Notes: generated by a model from the letters alone, not told the origin. Counted from the first letter of the stretch, positions 24,314 to 33,556 are shown. The stretch is 64,000 nt of DNA from Elusimicrobiota bacterium (GCA_026388095.1 JAPLKL010000079.1:1-64000), one strand, 5' to 3'. Numbers and translations: made by a program.

Positions 24314-25293
24314 GGCTCGCCGGGCTGGCCCTGGCCCTGGCCTTGTGGCTCCCCGTTCCGGCCGCGTGGGCGGCCCCGGACTACTCGCCCGACGGCCTGC
24401 TGCGCGCCCATCTCTGGCGGGACCTGACCTCCCGGCCTCCGTCCCGGCGCCCCAAGGTGGGGTTGGTGCTCTCCGCGGGGTCTACGCGCGGCACCGCTCA
24501 CGTGGGGGTCCTGCAGGTCCTCGACCAAGCCGGCTTTCCCATCGATGCCGTGGCCGGCACCTCCATGGGCGCGGTCATCGGATCCCTGTACGCAGCGGGC
24601 CGTCCGGTGAAGAGGATCTGGGAGATCATGTCCGGGCTCAATCTGAGCATGGCCAGCAACTTCAACAGCTTCCATCTGGTGCAGCTGATGCTCGTGGACA
24701 AGCTGCTCTCCTCGGAGAACACGGAGAAGCTCATCCGCGGCGAGATCGGCGGTCTGCGCTTCGACCAACTGCCTATCCCCTTCGCCTGCGTGGCCATGGA
24801 CATCTACACCGGTGAGAGAGTGCTCTTCCGCGAGGGCGACGTGGCCACGGCCGTGCGCGCCAGTATGAACCTGCCCGGCGTGTTCACGCCCGTGGCCTAC
24901 CGCCAGCGCTTCCTGGTCGACGGCGGGGTGGTCGACTACATCCCCATAGACGCGGCGCGCGCGCTGGGAGCGCGGTGGGTGCTGGCCAGCATCACGGAGA
25001 GCGACTACCGCAGCGCGCGGCCCCAGACCGTGCTGGAGATGTTCGAGCAGGTCATCGACATCCGCGGGGCGCTCCTGGCCCGGGGGCAGCGCGCGCTGGC
25101 GCAGTTCGTCATCGCTCCCCCCGTCGGGAACATCGGCGTCACAGAGACCTCGCGGGCACCGGAGGCCATGTCCAAGGGAGTCATCACGGCCTACAAGGCG
25201 CTCCGGCCGGCCATGGAGAACCTGCTGCTCTTTTCGCTGGAGCCCATGGCGCGGGACTGGGGTCCCGAAGCCCCGGCGCCGGAGATCCGATGA
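24310..25293 (+). CDS. Secreted patatin-like phospholipase
   Basis: The 327-residue protein has a signal peptide (GTG start; RLAGLALALALWLPVPAAWA) and a patatin domain: oxyanion segment LVLSAGSTRGTAHVG, nucleophile elbow GTSMG near residue 81, and the dyad Asp in VDGGVVD near residue 209. Unlike the patatin at 6496-8550 it keeps the Arg-Gly of the oxyanion motif and has no cNMP domain. Expected to be a periplasmic or outer-membrane serine phospholipase, resembling RssA/YlbK or the passenger part of PlpD. Four-base overlaps on both sides place it in the pfp-dapA operon. Confidence 0.87.
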   Translation: MRLAGLALALALWLPVPAAWAAPDYSPDGLLRAHLWRDLTSRPPSRRPKVGLVLSAGSTRGTAHVGVLQVLDQAGFPIDAVAGTSMGAVIGSLYAAGRPVKRIWEIMSGLNLSMASNFNSFHLVQLMLVDKLLSSENTEKLIRGEIGGLRFDQLPIPFACVAMDIYTGERVLFREGDVATAVRASMNLPGVFTPVAYRQRFLVDGGVVDYIPIDAARALGARWVLASITESDYRSARPQTVLEMFEQVIDIRGALLARGQRALAQFVIAPPVGNIGVTETSRAPEAMSKGVITAYKALRPAMENLLLFSLEPMARDWGPEAPAPEIR

Positions 25294-26240
25294 AAGGAGC
25301 GCGAGCGGCGGTTCTGGCCGGTCTCCTGACCGCGGCCGTCCCAGCCTGGGGTCTGTGGGGCTCCCGCAGCGAGACCATCAAGGCCCTGCAAAAGCAGTTC
25401 GGCGCGGGCCGCCACGAAGCGGTCATCGCCGCCCTCTACCCGGACGGGCTTCTGAAGTTGCGCGGCGACGACCTGCGGCGCGGCTACGCCCTGCTGGCCG
25501 CGAGTTACGAAGTCACCGGGCGCTTGGACAAGAGCCTGAGCGCCTACCAGGTGGCCGTGCAGCTCTTCCCGCGCGACCGGGACCTCATGGAGCGGCTGGC
25601 TATGCTCTTGCACCGCTCCGGCCTGGAGGAGCAGGCCCAGCCTATCTACGAGAAGCTCGTGCGCCTCGATCCGGCCAACGCCCAAGGCCATCTGGGTCTG
25701 GCCCAGATCGACCACGCCTTGGGCTTCCTAGACAGCAGCGCGGACCACTTCGAGAAGGCTTTGCAGGGCTTTCCGCAGAGAGGGGACCTCTGGCGGGAAT
25801 ACGGCGAGGAGCTCTACGAGGCGCGGGATTACCGTACCGCGGAGCCGGCCATGCGTCGGGCCTTGGCCCTGGACCCCGGCGACGCGGAGGCCGGGCTGGA
25901 CTTGGCCCTCATCCTGCGCGCCGTGGGCCGCATCGACGAGGCCCTGGCCGAGCTGGAGGGGCCCTCCCGAGCCGGCAAGCCCGAAGCCTTGCGGGCGCGC
26001 GCTCTGTGGCTCATGGAGGCGGGGCGCGCGGCGGATGCCGCGGCCGCAGCGCAGGCCCTCTTGCGCGTCCGCCCGGGCGACCCCTTAGGGCTCTATGTCC
26101 GCGCCCGGCTCGAGCTCAAGGTCGGCCGCCGCGTCCAAGCCCAGGCTTTGCTGAGGGAAGCCGCGACTCAGGGCGCCTCCGGCCCCTTCACCGCGAAGGT
26201 CTGCGCGGCCCTGGCGGCCTTGATCGGAGGGCCGCGTTGA
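25290..26240 (+). CDS. Secreted tetratricopeptide-repeat protein
   Basis: The 316-residue product has a hydrophobic export signal (MKGARAAVLAGLLTAAVPAWG) followed by about seven TPR units, including AYQVAVQLFPRDRDLMERLAML, PIYEKLVRLDPANAQGHLGLAQ and PAMRRALALDPGDAEAGLDLAL, each with the Trp/Leu-Gly-Tyr-Ala-Phe-Ala-Pro spacing. It probably scaffolds an envelope complex; no catalytic domain is present. It overlaps the patatin gene by four bases and its stop overlaps the TTG start of dapF. Confidence 0.82.
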   Translation: MKGARAAVLAGLLTAAVPAWGLWGSRSETIKALQKQFGAGRHEAVIAALYPDGLLKLRGDDLRRGYALLAASYEVTGRLDKSLSAYQVAVQLFPRDRDLMERLAMLLHRSGLEEQAQPIYEKLVRLDPANAQGHLGLAQIDHALGFLDSSADHFEKALQGFPQRGDLWREYGEELYEARDYRTAEPAMRRALALDPGDAEAGLDLALILRAVGRIDEALAELEGPSRAGKPEALRARALWLMEAGRAADAAAAAQALLRVRPGDPLGLYVRARLELKVGRRVQAQALLREAATQGASGPFTAKVCAALAALIGGPR

Positions 26241-27019
26241 GATTCTGGAAGCTGACCGCGGCGGGCAACGATTTCGTGCTGGTGGCCTCGGCGGTCCGCG
26301 CCCCGGGCGCCCTGGCGCGCCGGCTCTGCGACCGCCGCGGCGGCGTGGGCGCCGACGGACTGCTCTTGGTCCGCCGCGCCGCCGGCGGCGTGGACCTGCG
26401 CTATTTCAACGCGGACGGCTCCGCCGCTTTCTGCGGCAACGGGACCCGCTGCGCGGCCTGGTGGGCCTTCTCCCGGGGCTGGGCCGGCCGGCGCATGCGC
26501 CTGCGCACCCGCGCGGGCGCGGTCGCGGCGCGAGTGACCGGCCGCGGGCTGGTCGCCTTGTCCATGCCCGGGCCCAAGGGGCTGCGCTTGGGCCTGACGC
26601 TCCGGGTCAAGGGCCGCAGTCTCCGGGCCCACGCCGTGAACATGGGGGTGCCGCACGCGGTGGTGCCGGTGCGGGGCCTGGAGGGATTCCCGGTCGTCGA
26701 CTTCGGCCGGGCCATCCGCCGGCACCCGGCCTTCGGGCGCGGCGGCGCCAACGTGGATTTCATCTCGCGCCGCGGCCCGGCCCTGCGCATGCGCACCTAT
26801 GAGCGCGGCGTAGAGGGTGAGACCTGGGCCTGCGGCACGGGCGCCGCGGCCGCGGCCGTGGTCGCTTGGCGGCTGGGCTGGGTGCGCCCGCCAGTCAAGG
26901 TGCTCGTGCGCGGCGGGCAGGCCTTGGCCGTGTCTTTCCGTACCCAGGACGGCGCGGTCCGGGATGTCCGGCTCTCGGGCCCGGTCCGGATCGTTTTCGA
27001 GGGGGAGGTAAGACCATGA
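26237..27019 (+). CDS. dapF: Diaminopimelate epimerase
   Basis: DapF converts LL- to meso-diaminopimelate for lysine and peptidoglycan. The 260-residue protein has the two half-site motifs with catalytic cysteines, FNADGSAAFCGNGTRC near residue 60 and TWACGTGAAA near 200, and the N-terminal FWKLTAAGNDFV. The start is TTG 26237, inside the TTGA overlap with the preceding stop. It is slightly shorter than usual (about 275). It overlaps dapA by four bases, a functional pairing. Confidence 0.93.
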   Translation: MRFWKLTAAGNDFVLVASAVRAPGALARRLCDRRGGVGADGLLLVRRAAGGVDLRYFNADGSAAFCGNGTRCAAWWAFSRGWAGRRMRLRTRAGAVAARVTGRGLVALSMPGPKGLRLGLTLRVKGRSLRAHAVNMGVPHAVVPVRGLEGFPVVDFGRAIRRHPAFGRGGANVDFISRRGPALRMRTYERGVEGETWACGTGAAAAAVVAWRLGWVRPPVKVLVRGGQALAVSFRTQDGAVRDVRLSGPVRIVFEGEVRP

Positions 27020-27897
27020 GGTTCGCGGGTTCTTATGTGGCGCTGGCCACGCCGTTCACGAAGGGGGGCGGACTCGACGAGGCCGCGTTGCGGCGCTTGG
27101 TGCGCGGCCACCTTCGCGCCGGGACCGCGGGCCTGGTGCCCTGCGGCTCGACCGGCGAGGCCGCGACCTTGACCCATGAGGAGTACCGCCGCGTCCTGAC
27201 GCTGACGTTGGAGGAATCCCGTGGGCTGCTGCCGGTCATCGCCGGGGTGGGCACCAACGCCACGGCCAGAGCGGTGGAGCTGGCGCGCGAGGCCGAGAGC
27301 CTGGGAGCCGACGCCCTTCTGGTCCTGTCGCCCTACTACAACAAGCCCACCCAAGAGGGGCTCTACCAGCACTTCCGCGCCGTGGCCCGCAACACGCGGC
27401 TGCCCGTCGTCGTCTACAACATCCCGGGGCGCACCGCGGTCAACATCAGCCCCAAGACCCTGCTGCGCATCGCGGCGGACTGCCCGAACGTGTCCGCGGT
27501 CAAGGAGGCCTCCGGGAACATCGACCAGGCCAGCGAGATCGTGGCCGGAGCGGCCAAGGGCTTCGCGGTCCTTTCCGGCGATGACAGCCTGACCGTGCCC
27601 ATGATGGCCGTGGGCGCGGCCGGAGTCATCTCGGTCGTGGCCAACGTGGCGCCCAAGCAGACCGCGGCGTTGTGCGCGGCCGCTCTGGCCGGGGACTTCA
27701 GGAAGGCGCGCGGCCTGCACCTCAAGCTCTTCGGCTTGATCAAGGCCCTTTTCGTGGAGACCAACCCCATCCCGGTCAAGGCGGCCTTGGAGATGATGGG
27801 GCTCTGCGGCGGGACTCCCCGCCTGCCCTTGACCGCTCTTACCGCGGCGAACCGGGTCCTGCTGCGGCGGGAACTGGCCGCCTGCGGCCTGATCTAG
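27016..27897 (+). CDS. dapA: 4-hydroxy-tetrahydrodipicolinate synthase
   Basis: DapA condenses pyruvate with aspartate semialdehyde, the entry step to diaminopimelate. The 293-residue TIM-barrel protein has the threonine pair in CGSTGEAATL, the tyrosine in VVVYNIPGRT and the Schiff-base lysine in VSAVKEASGNI. The sequence PYYNKPTQEGLYQHF is characteristic of the family. GGGGGAGGT precedes ATG 27016. It is the last gene of the pfp operon; the opposite-strand FkbM gene ends 13 bases later. Confidence 0.94.
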   Translation: MRFAGSYVALATPFTKGGGLDEAALRRLVRGHLRAGTAGLVPCGSTGEAATLTHEEYRRVLTLTLEESRGLLPVIAGVGTNATARAVELAREAESLGADALLVLSPYYNKPTQEGLYQHFRAVARNTRLPVVVYNIPGRTAVNISPKTLLRIAADCPNVSAVKEASGNIDQASEIVAGAAKGFAVLSGDDSLTVPMMAVGAAGVISVVANVAPKQTAALCAAALAGDFRKARGLHLKLFGLIKALFVETNPIPVKAALEMMGLCGGTPRLPLTALTAANRVLLRRELAACGLI

Positions 27898-27910
27898 CTC
27901 TCCGGCCGCG

Positions 27911-28873
27911 CTAAGGCTTTTTGAAGATCAGATTGTCGAAGTCGTTAGGCACGTCGTGCACGACTTGATACCGCCGCCCAAGCTCCTGGAAATAGTCATC
28001 CAGATCCTCAAAACCTAGGGCGTCGAGACGTCCTTCCGCATTGATCGCGGAAGGCCTATAGCCGAGATCCCGCAGGAGCCGGAATGAATTCCTGTAGACA
28101 TCCTGAATGGGATTGAAGAGGACCTCCAGGGCTATCCGAGGCGAGCTTCGCTTCAGGAGCTCGGCTCCTCCGCTGATGACCTTGTCCTCCAGCCCCTCCA
28201 CGTCGATCTTCAGGAACGAAGGAGAGACATCCCGGGAACGGCAATACTCGTCCAGGGATATGGTCTCGACCTCGGTGGGCGTGGTCCGTCGCTGCCAATC
28301 CGGCCTCAGGGAAGAGGTTCCGATAAAAGGGAGAGGGGCGATGAAGAAGCGGGTGACTTCCGTCTTGTCGCTGAGGGCTTTGTCGACGGCCTGCGCATTC
28401 GGTTTGCGTTTCAGATTGGCGCGCAGCAGGGGCAGTAGGAACGGCGAGGGCTCGAACGCATGGACGCAGCCCGTGGCCCCCACCAGCTTCGCGGCCAGGA
28501 GACTATAGTAGCCTAGATTCGCCCCCAGGTCGAAGAAGACCTCTCCTTCCCTCAAGTCTCGGATCAGGAACTTGGTCAAGCGAGCTTCCGCGTCGATGTC
28601 GATGTCGGCTCCGTATAGCCAGATGTCGCCAAGCGGCGGAACGACGAGGGTCATACGCTCACCGAAGAACGTGTCCACCGTCGGGGTCATGTGTCCCCCG
28701 AACCACGAGGCATAGAGGGAGACCAAACGCATCTTCAAAGAGTTGCGCGCAGTCGCGAGCGGAAAGTTCCGCAGCCGGCCCAGTTTGGACAGCCTTCGGA
28801 CTTTCAGCAGCCGGTCGAGACCATCAAGCAGGTCTGACCGTCCGGGAGGCAGCTGTTCGGCGTTGTCGGTCAT
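27911..28873 (-). CDS. FkbM-family methyltransferase
   Basis: The 320-residue SAM-dependent methyltransferase has motif I FFDLGANLGYYSLLAAKLVG near residue 120, the acidic strand end HAFEPSPF, and the FkbM hallmark FLKIDVEGLEDKVISGG near 222. FkbM enzymes O-methylate sugars or polyketides. The ATG at 28873 (MTDNAEQL) has AGGAGAG just upstream. A strong hairpin stands ten bases further up. The gene is less G+C-rich than its neighbours and lies between amino-acid and protease operons, so acquisition is possible. The acceptor is unknown; surface glycan is the usual one. Confidence 0.88.
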   Translation of the reverse strand: MTDNAEQLPPGRSDLLDGLDRLLKVRRLSKLGRLRNFPLATARNSLKMRLVSLYASWFGGHMTPTVDTFFGERMTLVVPPLGDIWLYGADIDIDAEARLTKFLIRDLREGEVFFDLGANLGYYSLLAAKLVGATGCVHAFEPSPFLLPLLRANLKRKPNAQAVDKALSDKTEVTRFFIAPLPFIGTSSLRPDWQRRTTPTEVETISLDEYCRSRDVSPSFLKIDVEGLEDKVISGGAELLKRSSPRIALEVLFNPIQDVYRNSFRLLRDLGYRPSAINAEGRLDALGFEDLDDYFQELGRRYQVVHDVPNDFDNLIFKKP

Positions 28874-28883
28874 GCTCTCTCCT

Positions 28884-28904
28884 GGGCCCTGCGCCGCAGG
28901 GCCC
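28884..28904. repeat. Perfect hairpin upstream of the FkbM gene
   Basis: GGGCCCTGC and GCAGGGCCC are perfectly complementary around a three-base loop. In the fkbM direction it lies just before the ribosome site. No T run follows on either strand, so it is not a standard terminator. Confidence 0.6.
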
Positions 28905-28967
28905 GCAACAACGCGGGGCGGGATGTCCCCGCCAGGATGCTGCCCCGGCCCAGGTTCTCCCGGAGCA

Positions 28968-30563
28968 TCACTTCCGGACGGGCCCGGGTTCGGTGGAGGC
29001 GAGTATGGTGTGGGCGGCCTCCAGGTCGCCGGTCGCGATCTTGGCGAAGACGTCCGCGAGGGTCGCGCGCTGGCGGGACCGCTCGCGCAGGCGCCGGCCC
29101 CAGCTGGTGCCGGGCAGGTAGCGCTCCAGGGCGCCTTCGAGGAGCCCCCGCCAGCGGGGCTGCGGCGCATAGAGGGAGCGCAGTTGGAATGGGGTCTTGA
29201 CGAAGTCCCGGATGTTGCGGCTGAGGTCCTTGCGCAGGACCGCGTTCTCCGCCAGGGCGGCTTCGACCGCGGCGACCGTCGCCTGCCAGTCATCGGCCTC
29301 GAGCCTGCGGATGGAGTCCTCGGCATTGGCCTTCATCTTGAGCAGGGCCTGCTCGAATCCCTCGCCCCGGCGCTGGTAGGCGCCGCGGCTCGCCTCCGCG
29401 ACCGGACAGCCGGCGATTAGCGCCTTGAGCTCGGGCGAGAGGAAGCCCGCCTCGCTCTCGATGCGCTGGAGCTCCTCCTCCAAAGACGCCACCGTGATCC
29501 AGCGCGCCGCTTCCTTCTGCTTGGAGCCGAGGTCCGCGAGCAGGCCGCGGGTGATGCCGTTGGGGTCCCGGGCGCGCAGGGCCGCGGCCTCGAAGTCGCG
29601 CAGCGCCGCGGCCGCGCGTTCCAGGGCGATCCGGCGGGCGGCGAAGCGGGGGGAGGTCTTGAGGGCCGAGGTCTTCTGTTTGAGCAGGGCCTCCACCTGG
29701 GGGTCGAGGAGCTGCTCCGGCCGGTACCGGCCCTCCAGGCCGGCCAGCCGGGCCAGCTCGAGGTTCTCTTGGAGGCGCAGGCGGGTCTCGAGGTTGCGCA
29801 GGTCATAGCGCATGCCGTAGGCGGGGTAGCTCAGGGTCTCGTAGTCGAGTTTCCCGGTCTCCAATAGCTTGGGCGCGCCGGGAGCGCGCCGCTGGTTCAG
29901 GGCGCTCTGGATGGCCATGAGCTGGGGCGAGTAGCCCCGCAGGTTGAGGCGGCTCAAGCGGTCGTAGTAGCCGGCCGCCAGGCCCGCGGCGCCGGGGGCT
30001 CCGGCCGCGCCGCCGGGGCGCTTGTCGTCCTTGGCCTCGGTGATGATCTGGTTCGACATGCCGCCCTGGCCTTCGAACATGGTCTTGAGGATCTCGCGCT
30101 TCTCCTCCTCGCTCATCGCGCCGTCGGCGCGCATGAGCTTGGAATCGAGGCTGCTCTTCTTGAGCTGGCCGTAGGTGCTGTCGCGCACGCGCGCGGCGTC
30201 GATCTGGAAGCTGCGGTCGGTGTTGCGCAGGACGGTCTGCTCGAAGCGGTGGGCGCCTTCCTGGTCGTCCTGGGCCAGGCCGACGGCCAGATGGGCGGCC
30301 GCGTCGGGATTGGCGTCGACCCATTTGCGGATCTCCCCGAGGCGCTGCGCGGGGTCGGCCGAGGTCGAGATGCGGTCGGCGATGCTGGAGCGCAGGATGC
30401 GCGCGGCCAAAGAGGCCGCCACGGCCGGGTCCCGGCGCAGGGTCTCCTGCATGGCGCGGGAGACGTCGGATTGCGTCGCGGAGTCCGACGCGGTTCCCGC
30501 GACCTCGTCATCGGCCCGGGCCAGGCCCAGGACGGCGACGAGGAGCCAAGGCAGGACGGTCAT
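28968..30563 (-). CDS. Secreted helical protein of unknown function
   Basis: The 531-residue product has a signal peptide (MTVLPWLLVAVLGLARAD) and is otherwise predicted largely alpha-helical and charged, rich in Ala, Arg and Leu, with a low-complexity Gly/Ala segment near residue 180 (PGGAAGAPGAAGLAAG). I recognise no domain. ATG 30563 is chosen over longer frames because it gives the signal sequence and the four-base overlap with the upstream gene. It is the fourth gene of the tldD-led operon, so a role in export or envelope protein processing is a guess from context. Confidence 0.6.
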   Translation of the reverse strand: MTVLPWLLVAVLGLARADDEVAGTASDSATQSDVSRAMQETLRRDPAVAASLAARILRSSIADRISTSADPAQRLGEIRKWVDANPDAAAHLAVGLAQDDQEGAHRFEQTVLRNTDRSFQIDAARVRDSTYGQLKKSSLDSKLMRADGAMSEEEKREILKTMFEGQGGMSNQIITEAKDDKRPGGAAGAPGAAGLAAGYYDRLSRLNLRGYSPQLMAIQSALNQRRAPGAPKLLETGKLDYETLSYPAYGMRYDLRNLETRLRLQENLELARLAGLEGRYRPEQLLDPQVEALLKQKTSALKTSPRFAARRIALERAAAALRDFEAAALRARDPNGITRGLLADLGSKQKEAARWITVASLEEELQRIESEAGFLSPELKALIAGCPVAEASRGAYQRRGEGFEQALLKMKANAEDSIRRLEADDWQATVAAVEAALAENAVLRKDLSRNIRDFVKTPFQLRSLYAPQPRWRGLLEGALERYLPGTSWGRRLRERSRQRATLADVFAKIATGDLEAAHTILASTEPGPVRK

Positions 30564-31330
30564 GGCGATGACCTCCCCTGGCCGGCGACGGGGGCTGTGG
30601 ACGCAGCGGAGAAGGAGAATACCTGCCTGGACCCGGAAAAGGCCCGGCCCTGGTCGTCCACAGCGGTCTTGCCGAGCAGGAAGAGGTCCGAGGCCACGTC
30701 CTGGCGGACCTTCCCCTGCAGGTCGAGGAAGCTGCGCGAGGCGGTCTTGTCCGGGTCGTTCCAACTGACCATGCCGTAGCGGCCGTTGGGGGAGATCTGC
30801 AGGGCCTCGAGCTTGGGGAAGGGGCCGAGCTCCCACAGGGTGTTGCCCAGGTAGGTCTTCACCAGCGCGTACCAGCCCGCGCCACGCCGCAGCGCGAGCA
30901 GGCAGGTCTTGCCGTCGTCCGAGAAGACCAGGGGGGCGCTGCCCGGAAGGGAGTCGGCCCCCTCCTCGCTCCAGAGCTCCTTGCCGCCGGGATCGAAGAA
31001 GCGCAGGCTGTGCTGGGATTCCAGGACCTTGGTCTTGAGGCTGTTCCAGGTCGTGCGCTTGTCGAGCGTCCAGGCGAAGCTTCCGTCCGACGACGTCCCG
31101 CCGTCGATGACCTTGACCTTGACCCGGGCCAAGGAAGCGTCCTCCCAGCGGCCGAGACCGATCTCATTGGAGAGGTTGCCTTCGGCGTCGTAATAGAGGA
31201 GGGACTTGGACATGCGCTGCCACCCCGGCTTGGGACCCGCCGTCCCGGCGCCCAGCGACTCGGCGGCGCGGGCCGGCCCGCAGGCCGCGGTCATCAATAA
31301 TAGGACACCGCCCCAGGCCGCCGCGTTCAA
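30560..31330 (-). CDS. Putative lipoprotein with beta-propeller-like repeats
   Basis: The 256-residue protein begins MNAAAWGGVLLLMTAACG, where TAAC is an acceptable lipobox, so Cys17 may be lipidated. The body shows repeated strand-turn units with Asp-Gly and Trp (LLYYDAEGNL, FFDPGGKELWSE, LVFSDDGKTCLL, LQISPNGRYGMVSW), typical of WD40/PQQ-like propeller blades. It overlaps the genes on either side by four bases in the tldD group. Function unknown; it may be a scaffold or ligand-binding surface in the envelope. Confidence 0.65.
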   Translation of the reverse strand: MNAAAWGGVLLLMTAACGPARAAESLGAGTAGPKPGWQRMSKSLLYYDAEGNLSNEIGLGRWEDASLARVKVKVIDGGTSSDGSFAWTLDKRTTWNSLKTKVLESQHSLRFFDPGGKELWSEEGADSLPGSAPLVFSDDGKTCLLALRRGAGWYALVKTYLGNTLWELGPFPKLEALQISPNGRYGMVSWNDPDKTASRSFLDLQGKVRQDVASDLFLLGKTAVDDQGRAFSGSRQVFSFSAASTAPVAGQGRSSP

Positions 31331-31755
31331 TCCGCAGCCGCCTCCACCCGGATGTCGGCCTTCTCCCGCAGGAAGACCTTGACCGCGTAGGGCTGGGTCA
31401 GGGCCTGCAGCGCCATGCCGTCTGGCTTCATCTCCCTATATCGTACCACGGTGGCGGCGCCCGAGGAGTCGGGCTCCAGCCACTGCACGCGGTAGCCGCC
31501 GGTGCTGCGCTGCCCCAAGAGTACGGCGACCGCGAAGTGGGTCTTGAAGTCCGGGGCGGGCGGAGCCGTCTGGCCGATCTCGGCCCAGGCCTCCCGCCAC
31601 TGCGTCTCGGACTGCAGGGCACGCCGGGCGCCTTGGACCGCGCCGGAGAACTGCCCTTTCCACTCTGTCATGGCCGCCTCCTTCACCTGGGCCTGCGGGG
31701 CCCCGCGGCAGGCGCCCAGAGCCAGGGCCAAAGCCAGCGCCGCGCTCGTCCTCAA
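31327..31755 (-). CDS. PrcB-like lipoprotein
   Basis: The 142-residue product starts at TTG 31755 (RTSAALALALALGACRG) and has a good lipobox (LGAC). The C-terminal half, HFAVAVLLGQRSTGGYRVQWLE and following strands, matches the PrcB C-terminal fold with its conserved TGGY, named after a subunit of the Treponema PrtP protease complex. The TTG lies in a TTGA overlap with the tldD stop, and its own stop overlaps the next start. Next to a protease gene, it may stabilise or present a substrate. Confidence 0.65.
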   Translation of the reverse strand: MRTSAALALALALGACRGAPQAQVKEAAMTEWKGQFSGAVQGARRALQSETQWREAWAEIGQTAPPAPDFKTHFAVAVLLGQRSTGGYRVQWLEPDSSGAATVVRYREMKPDGMALQALTQPYAVKVFLREKADIRVEAAAD

Positions 31756-33158
31756 TTCTGGCCTCCGATGAGCATGGTCGGGATGCGGATGGTGGGCATC
31801 CCATCCGAGACCGGAACTCCCTGTCCGTCCTTGCCGCAGGTGCCGATGCCCCAGCCGATGTCCCAGCCCACGCGGTCGATGGCGGCCAGGGCCTCGGAGC
31901 CCACGCCCATGAGGTTGGCGTCGCGCACGAGGTGGCGTATGACCCCGTCTTCCACCCAGTAGCCTTCGTCCACCTCGAAGACGAACTCGCCCGTGGCCGT
32001 GTTGACCTGGCCGCCGCCCATGCGGGTCACGAAGATGCCGGCCTTGAGGCTGCGCAGGATATCCTTGGGGTCGTCTTGACCCGGGGCGATGTAGAGGTTG
32101 GACATGCGGGGGATGGGACGGCATTGGAAGGACTCGCGCCGGCCGTGGCCGTTGGAGGGGCGCCCCTCCTTCAAGGCGCTGACGCGGTCGTAAAGGTAGT
32201 CGACCAGGACGCCGTCGCGGACCAGGACGGTGGGCCGGGCCGGCACGCCCTCGTCGTCGAAGCCGAAGCTGCCCCGGCAGCAGGGGATGGTCGGGTCATC
32301 GATGATCGTGATGTTCGCGGGCGCCACGCGCGAGCCGATCTTGCCCTGGTAGGCGGGAGAGGTGCCTTCCTGGACCAGGTCCGCCTCGAGGGAATGGCCG
32401 ACGGCCTCGTGGATGAGGGTGCCGCCGGCCCGGGCGGAGATGACGACCGGCATCTCGCCGGCCTTGGCCTTGGGGGCGGCGAGCTTGGCCAGGGCCCGCT
32501 CCGCGGCGGCCTTGGCCGCGGCCAGCGGCCGGAAATCCGCGAGCAGCTCGTAGCCTTTGAGTCCGCCCACCACGGCCTGCCCGGTCTGCAGGTTGCCATC
32601 CTTCTCGGCCACGACGTTGACGGAGAGCAGGACCGCTGCGCGCGAGGCGCGGCAATGGGCGCCTTCGCTGTTGACCAGGAGCACCTCTTTACGGCCTTCC
32701 CCGTAGGCGAGGGTCACCTGGCGGATGTGGGGGAAGCCCGAGCGCACGGCTTGGTCCACGCTCTTGAGCAGGGCGATCTTGTCGTCGAGGGGGACGGTGC
32801 GCGGATCGGTGCGCACGGGGACGCGCCAGGACAGCGCCGGGCCCAGGGGGACCGGCGCTGGGGCGGGGCCGGGGCCGAGCAGGGCCGCGCGCAGGCGCAG
32901 GGCCTCTCCGCGGGCCAAGGAGTTGGCGCTGCCCTGCAAGGTCTCGACCTGGGGCGTCTTGGAGGAGGGGTCATGCCGGCGCAGGAAGCGCAAGCCCGCG
33001 CCGCGCTCGGTGCCGGCGGCGAGGTCCTCGACGCGGGAGTCCTCGAATCTCACGGACGCGCTCTCGGATTGCTCCAGGAAGACTTCTCCGTAGTCGGCGC
33101 CGCGCACGCAGCGCGCCAGTTCGTCCAAGGAGACCGTGTCCAGGCCGTCGCCGAGCAT
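31752..33158 (-). CDS. tldD: TldD-family metalloprotease
   Basis: The 468-residue protein is a TldD-type peptidase. It carries the zinc motif HEAVGH near residue 283, preceded by VVISARAGGTL, and the C-terminal GTCGKDGQGVPVSDGMPTIRI. In known systems TldD works with TldE/PmbA as a heterodimer that degrades unfolded peptides and trims modified peptide precursors; no tldE is in the window. ATG 33158 (MLGDGLDTVSLDELA) gives the normal family length; a longer frame to 33242 would include part of a repeat element. It leads a four-gene minus-strand operon. Confidence 0.9.
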   Translation of the reverse strand: MLGDGLDTVSLDELARCVRGADYGEVFLEQSESASVRFEDSRVEDLAAGTERGAGLRFLRRHDPSSKTPQVETLQGSANSLARGEALRLRAALLGPGPAPAPVPLGPALSWRVPVRTDPRTVPLDDKIALLKSVDQAVRSGFPHIRQVTLAYGEGRKEVLLVNSEGAHCRASRAAVLLSVNVVAEKDGNLQTGQAVVGGLKGYELLADFRPLAAAKAAAERALAKLAAPKAKAGEMPVVISARAGGTLIHEAVGHSLEADLVQEGTSPAYQGKIGSRVAPANITIIDDPTIPCCRGSFGFDDEGVPARPTVLVRDGVLVDYLYDRVSALKEGRPSNGHGRRESFQCRPIPRMSNLYIAPGQDDPKDILRSLKAGIFVTRMGGGQVNTATGEFVFEVDEGYWVEDGVIRHLVRDANLMGVGSEALAAIDRVGWDIGWGIGTCGKDGQGVPVSDGMPTIRIPTMLIGGQN

Positions 33159-33227
33159 CAGGTCAAAGGTATCATTTCTGCTCTTCGGGAGGAAGGGCGC
33201 CGGCCAGAGCGCTGGCCGTGAGGACAT

Positions 33228-33271
33228 CCGTCCGGCCGGCACCGGCGGAACTTCCGATACCGCCGGCGCCC
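33228..33271. repeat. REP-like hairpin element, copy 1
   Basis: A 44-base element with internal stem CCGGCGG / CCGCCGG around AACTTCCGATA. It differs at four positions from the copy at 47924-47967, and two of those changes (G to T and C to A) keep the stem paired. It sits about 70 bases upstream of the tldD start. Confidence 0.7.
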
Positions 33272-33454
33272 TAGCGGGAGGGCCGCGGCGCGCGGCATAT
33301 ATGATCCAAGCGCCTCGAATAGCGCGAGTCCGTCCCGTCGAGCAGAGGAATGGGCCGTTGCCGTTCGGCCCTCTTTTCGGTTTCGGATTTTTCTTCTCTG
33401 TGGAATCTTATGGGCAGGTGTAGGCAGTGTAGGACGCCGCTGCTGTTCCCTCGA

Positions 33455-33491
33455 ATTCCGTCCCGACCAGCTTTATCGGTCGGGACGGAAT
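33455..33491. repeat. Perfect inverted repeat, 14-base arms
   Basis: ATTCCGTCCCGACC at 33455-33468 is exactly complementary to GGTCGGGACGGAAT at 33478-33491, with a nine-base loop. Its first 11 bases (ATTCCGTCCCG) also begin the repeat inside the kinase gene at 47921. Confidence 0.85.
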
Positions 33492-33511
33492 CGCGCAGAG
33501 CCGAAGGCGCT

Positions 33512-33556
33512 GCGCCCGGAAGAGATAGCGGGCCGGGAGCGGCGCCTTCCGGGCGC
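33512..33556. repeat. Perfect inverted repeat, 11-base arms
   Basis: GCGCCCGGAAG at 33512-33522 pairs exactly with CTTCCGGGCGC at 33546-33556 around a 23-base loop. It lies 20 bases from the previous inverted repeat. Confidence 0.8.

Noticed and set aside
33159-33242. Longer N terminus for TldD starting at 33242
   Set aside because: The extra 28 residues have no family match and part is encoded by the 44-base repeat element; ATG 33158 gives normal length.
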